From JAADHX01 sp964569385 (GTDB lineage: Bacteria > Actinomycetota > Acidimicrobiia > Acidimicrobiales > Poriferisodalaceae): a DNA stretch of 64,000 nt. The notes below the pieces were generated by a model. It saw nothing but the letters and a program-made list of their open reading frames with translations. It made no database searches and was not told the DNA's origin. Numbering within the stretch: position 1 is the stretch's first letter; each line of letters begins with the position of its first letter. The translations under genes and the position numbers were made by a program. Shown piece after piece: positions 62,327 through 64,000 of the stretch. The stretch is from NCBI GenBank assembly GCA_964569385.1, contig CAZMUM010000005.1:76227-140226 (forward strand). The letters are read 5' to 3'.

Positions 62327-63919
62327 ATGACCAAGATTGTGTTGCCCCTCGTTGGGTTGATCATCGTGGTTGTCGCAGCCCTAAGCCTTGGCGAAACAGT
62401 CGAAGCCGCCGACGACACCCTGGCCTTTGGGGCCTACGCCAACCGGCTACCTGGCGAATCTCGGATCGACGCAATCACGAACCTCGAGCTCGACCTAGGG
62501 CGCCAACTCGAGATAGTTCGCCGATTTGCGCTCTGGGACGAGCAATTTCCTGCCGCAGAAGACCTGTTTGCTGAGGCAGGCGGGCGCGACCTTATGCTGT
62601 CGGTTAAGCCGAAACGAACCGACGGCACCCGGGTGCTTTGGGCCGATATTGGCGCCGCCTTGCCTGGAGACCCTCTGTACGACGAAATGGTTCAGTGGGC
62701 TGATGCCATAGCGGCCTACGACGGCACCGTTTACTTCACCCTGCATCACGAACCAGAGGCCAAGAAGAACCTTCCTTTCGGTGCCGATGTCGACTTCGTT
62801 GCCGCGTTCCGGAACTTTGTCGACATCGTACGAACAGGTGATGCCGCCAACGTCGAGACCATCTGGATCATGACTTCGTGGTCGTTCGAGGTCGATAGCA
62901 CCGATCGGCGGTACGCACCGAAGTGGTACCCGGGCGACGCATGGGCCGACCATGCTGGTGCCGGCGCATACAACTGGTATGACTGCAAAGGCGACCCCAA
63001 CGCGCACTGGCGATCGCTTGAAGACCTCATAGAAGACTTCAGGATCTGGGGCCAAGACCACCCCGACCTCGGGTTATGGCTTCCCGAGTTTGGATCAGAC
63101 GAGCATCCCGATCTACCCCTTGCGAAGGCGCAATGGATCGAAGACATTGTACCGCTGTTCAGTCAACCCAGTTATCAGCAATTCAGCGGAATCTTGACGT
63201 TCAACTCCGAGCACGAAGCCCCCGGATCCTCCTGCGAATGGTGGGTGGACTCTTCATCGGACGCCCTCGATGCCTACGCTGCTCTGGGAGCAGATCCCCT
63301 GTTCAATCAAGCTGAACCTCCCGCCGAACCGTCGTCAATAGCGATCGTGATCAAGGACCCCGCTGCAATCGGCACAGGCGACGGTGCGATGATTGCCCGC
63401 CTCCAAGCAGCCGGTTACGACGTGTCGGTACACGACGACACCGACGTGATCGACACCGACGTCGTCGACGAAGACGTGGTGCTGATCTCATCGACCGTGT
63501 CGTCGTTCGCTCTCGGCGACCGACTCGTCGATGTTCCAGCCTCGATAGTTCTCGCTAAACCTTGGTTGTTCGACGACTACGGTCTGTCGGCTGACAACGG
63601 CTGGCTCAACCGTGCCACCGACGGCGAAATCGTAGCCGCCGCTCACCCAATCGCGGCCGGCCTGACGGGTACCGTCACGTTGCTAACGACAAGCGACCGA
63701 TTCCCAGTGGGTGTTCCTGGTGCCACCGCCAATGTCGTACTCGCGGTCGACGGCGACCCGACGCTGTGGGTCTATGACCAGGGTGATTTGTTGCCAAGCG
63801 GCAATGTGGCATCGGGCTGCCGGTCGACCCTGCACGCGTTCAAAGACACCGCGGCAACCTATTCGCCAGACGGCTGGTCGCTGTTCGACGCCACCATCAC
63901 CTGGGCCGCCACCTGCTAA
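62327..63919 (+). CDS. Secreted GH26-like glycoside hydrolase, second copy
   Basis: About 530 residues. A signal peptide or anchor (IVLPLVGLIIVVVAALSLG) is followed by a beta/alpha-barrel with acid/base Glu in VYFTLHHEPEAKKN and nucleophile Glu in LWLPEFGSDEHPD. This resembles the GH26 mannanase family. A C-terminal domain follows, from about residue 345, with SIAIVIKDPAAIGTGD and no obvious catalytic motif. ATG 62327 starts the signal peptide, so the longer frame is rejected. It follows the heme-protein gene by 93 bp. Confidence 0.75.
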   Translation: MTKIVLPLVGLIIVVVAALSLGETVEAADDTLAFGAYANRLPGESRIDAITNLELDLGRQLEIVRRFALWDEQFPAAEDLFAEAGGRDLMLSVKPKRTDGTRVLWADIGAALPGDPLYDEMVQWADAIAAYDGTVYFTLHHEPEAKKNLPFGADVDFVAAFRNFVDIVRTGDAANVETIWIMTSWSFEVDSTDRRYAPKWYPGDAWADHAGAGAYNWYDCKGDPNAHWRSLEDLIEDFRIWGQDHPDLGLWLPEFGSDEHPDLPLAKAQWIEDIVPLFSQPSYQQFSGILTFNSEHEAPGSSCEWWVDSSSDALDAYAALGADPLFNQAEPPAEPSSIAIVIKDPAAIGTGDGAMIARLQAAGYDVSVHDDTDVIDTDVVDEDVVLISSTVSSFALGDRLVDVPASIVLAKPWLFDDYGLSADNGWLNRATDGEIVAAAHPIAAGLTGTVTLLTTSDRFPVGVPGATANVVLAVDGDPTLWVYDQGDLLPSGNVASGCRSTLHAFKDTAATYSPDGWSLFDATITWAATC

Positions 63920-64000
63920 CCCACCCCAGATCTCCGAACCTGTGCCCAATATGTGGAGTGCGCGACTATGCGGAGTCGATCGCTAGGGGTGTGTCTCGTG

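Overview
The window looks like chromosomal DNA from an actinobacterium of moderately high GC. Gene order supports this. Read along the minus strand, galE-lysA-hom-thrC-rho-rpmE-(unknown)-prfA-prmC and then wecA-(two small membrane proteins)-atpBEFHAGDC form the housekeeping block known from mycobacteria and relatives. The class Acidimicrobiia is my best guess. It rests on GYW-type surface repeats, an LAFTG surface protein, and a C-terminal tail on AtpG that resembles tails I recall from that class. This is inference, because no rRNA marker is present.

Layout. 1-2782: end of a membrane protein, a methyltransferase, and a START-like/phosphotransferase fusion. 2792-6363 (minus): enoyl-CoA hydratase, NifU-like protein, an LCP ligase and murA. 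6440-12127: an MFS transporter, then a minus-strand hydrolase/lhgO/J-domain operon, then plus-strand glpX and a divergent hisI-like gene. 12159-21404 (minus): the complete F-type ATP synthase operon, atpI/atpZ-like genes and a WecA/TagO-type initiating transferase. 21471-47002: about 25 kb of envelope polysaccharide genes. These include sugar-nucleotide enzymes, three C-methyltransferase-family proteins, four glycosyltransferases, a flippase, two sulfotransferases, a secreted PL5-like lyase, a secreted GH26-like hydrolase, a DUF4012 protein, an LAFTG protein and a low-molecular-weight tyrosine phosphatase. 47019-57584 (minus): prmC, prfA, an unknown gene, rpmE2, rho, thrC, hom, lysA and galE. 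57702-64000: tRNA-Arg(CCG), a perfect 46-bp palindrome, a PhoU-like/Na-Pi symporter pair, a Pro-rich protein with ApbE and a heme membrane protein, and a second GH26-like protein.

How it works together. The polysaccharide region sits between prmC and wecA, two genes that are nearly adjacent in mycobacteria. WecA could start a lipid-linked glycan. GDP-mannose 3,5-epimerase, glucose-1-phosphate cytidylyltransferase and the C-methyltransferases would supply unusual sugars, the glycosyltransferases would assemble them, the flippase would export the unit and the sulfotransferases could sulfate it. No Wzy polymerase, no tyrosine kinase and no CDP-glucose 4,6-dehydratase are in view.

Most notable points: the split housekeeping block; an ATP synthase gamma subunit with an extra C-terminal domain; a tandem 24-bp repeat between prfA and prmC that places five in-frame stop codons in a row; MurA with Asp in place of the catalytic Cys; a structured rho leader; and probable leaderless starts of murA and galE. 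I found no transposase, integrase, CRISPR array or rRNA.
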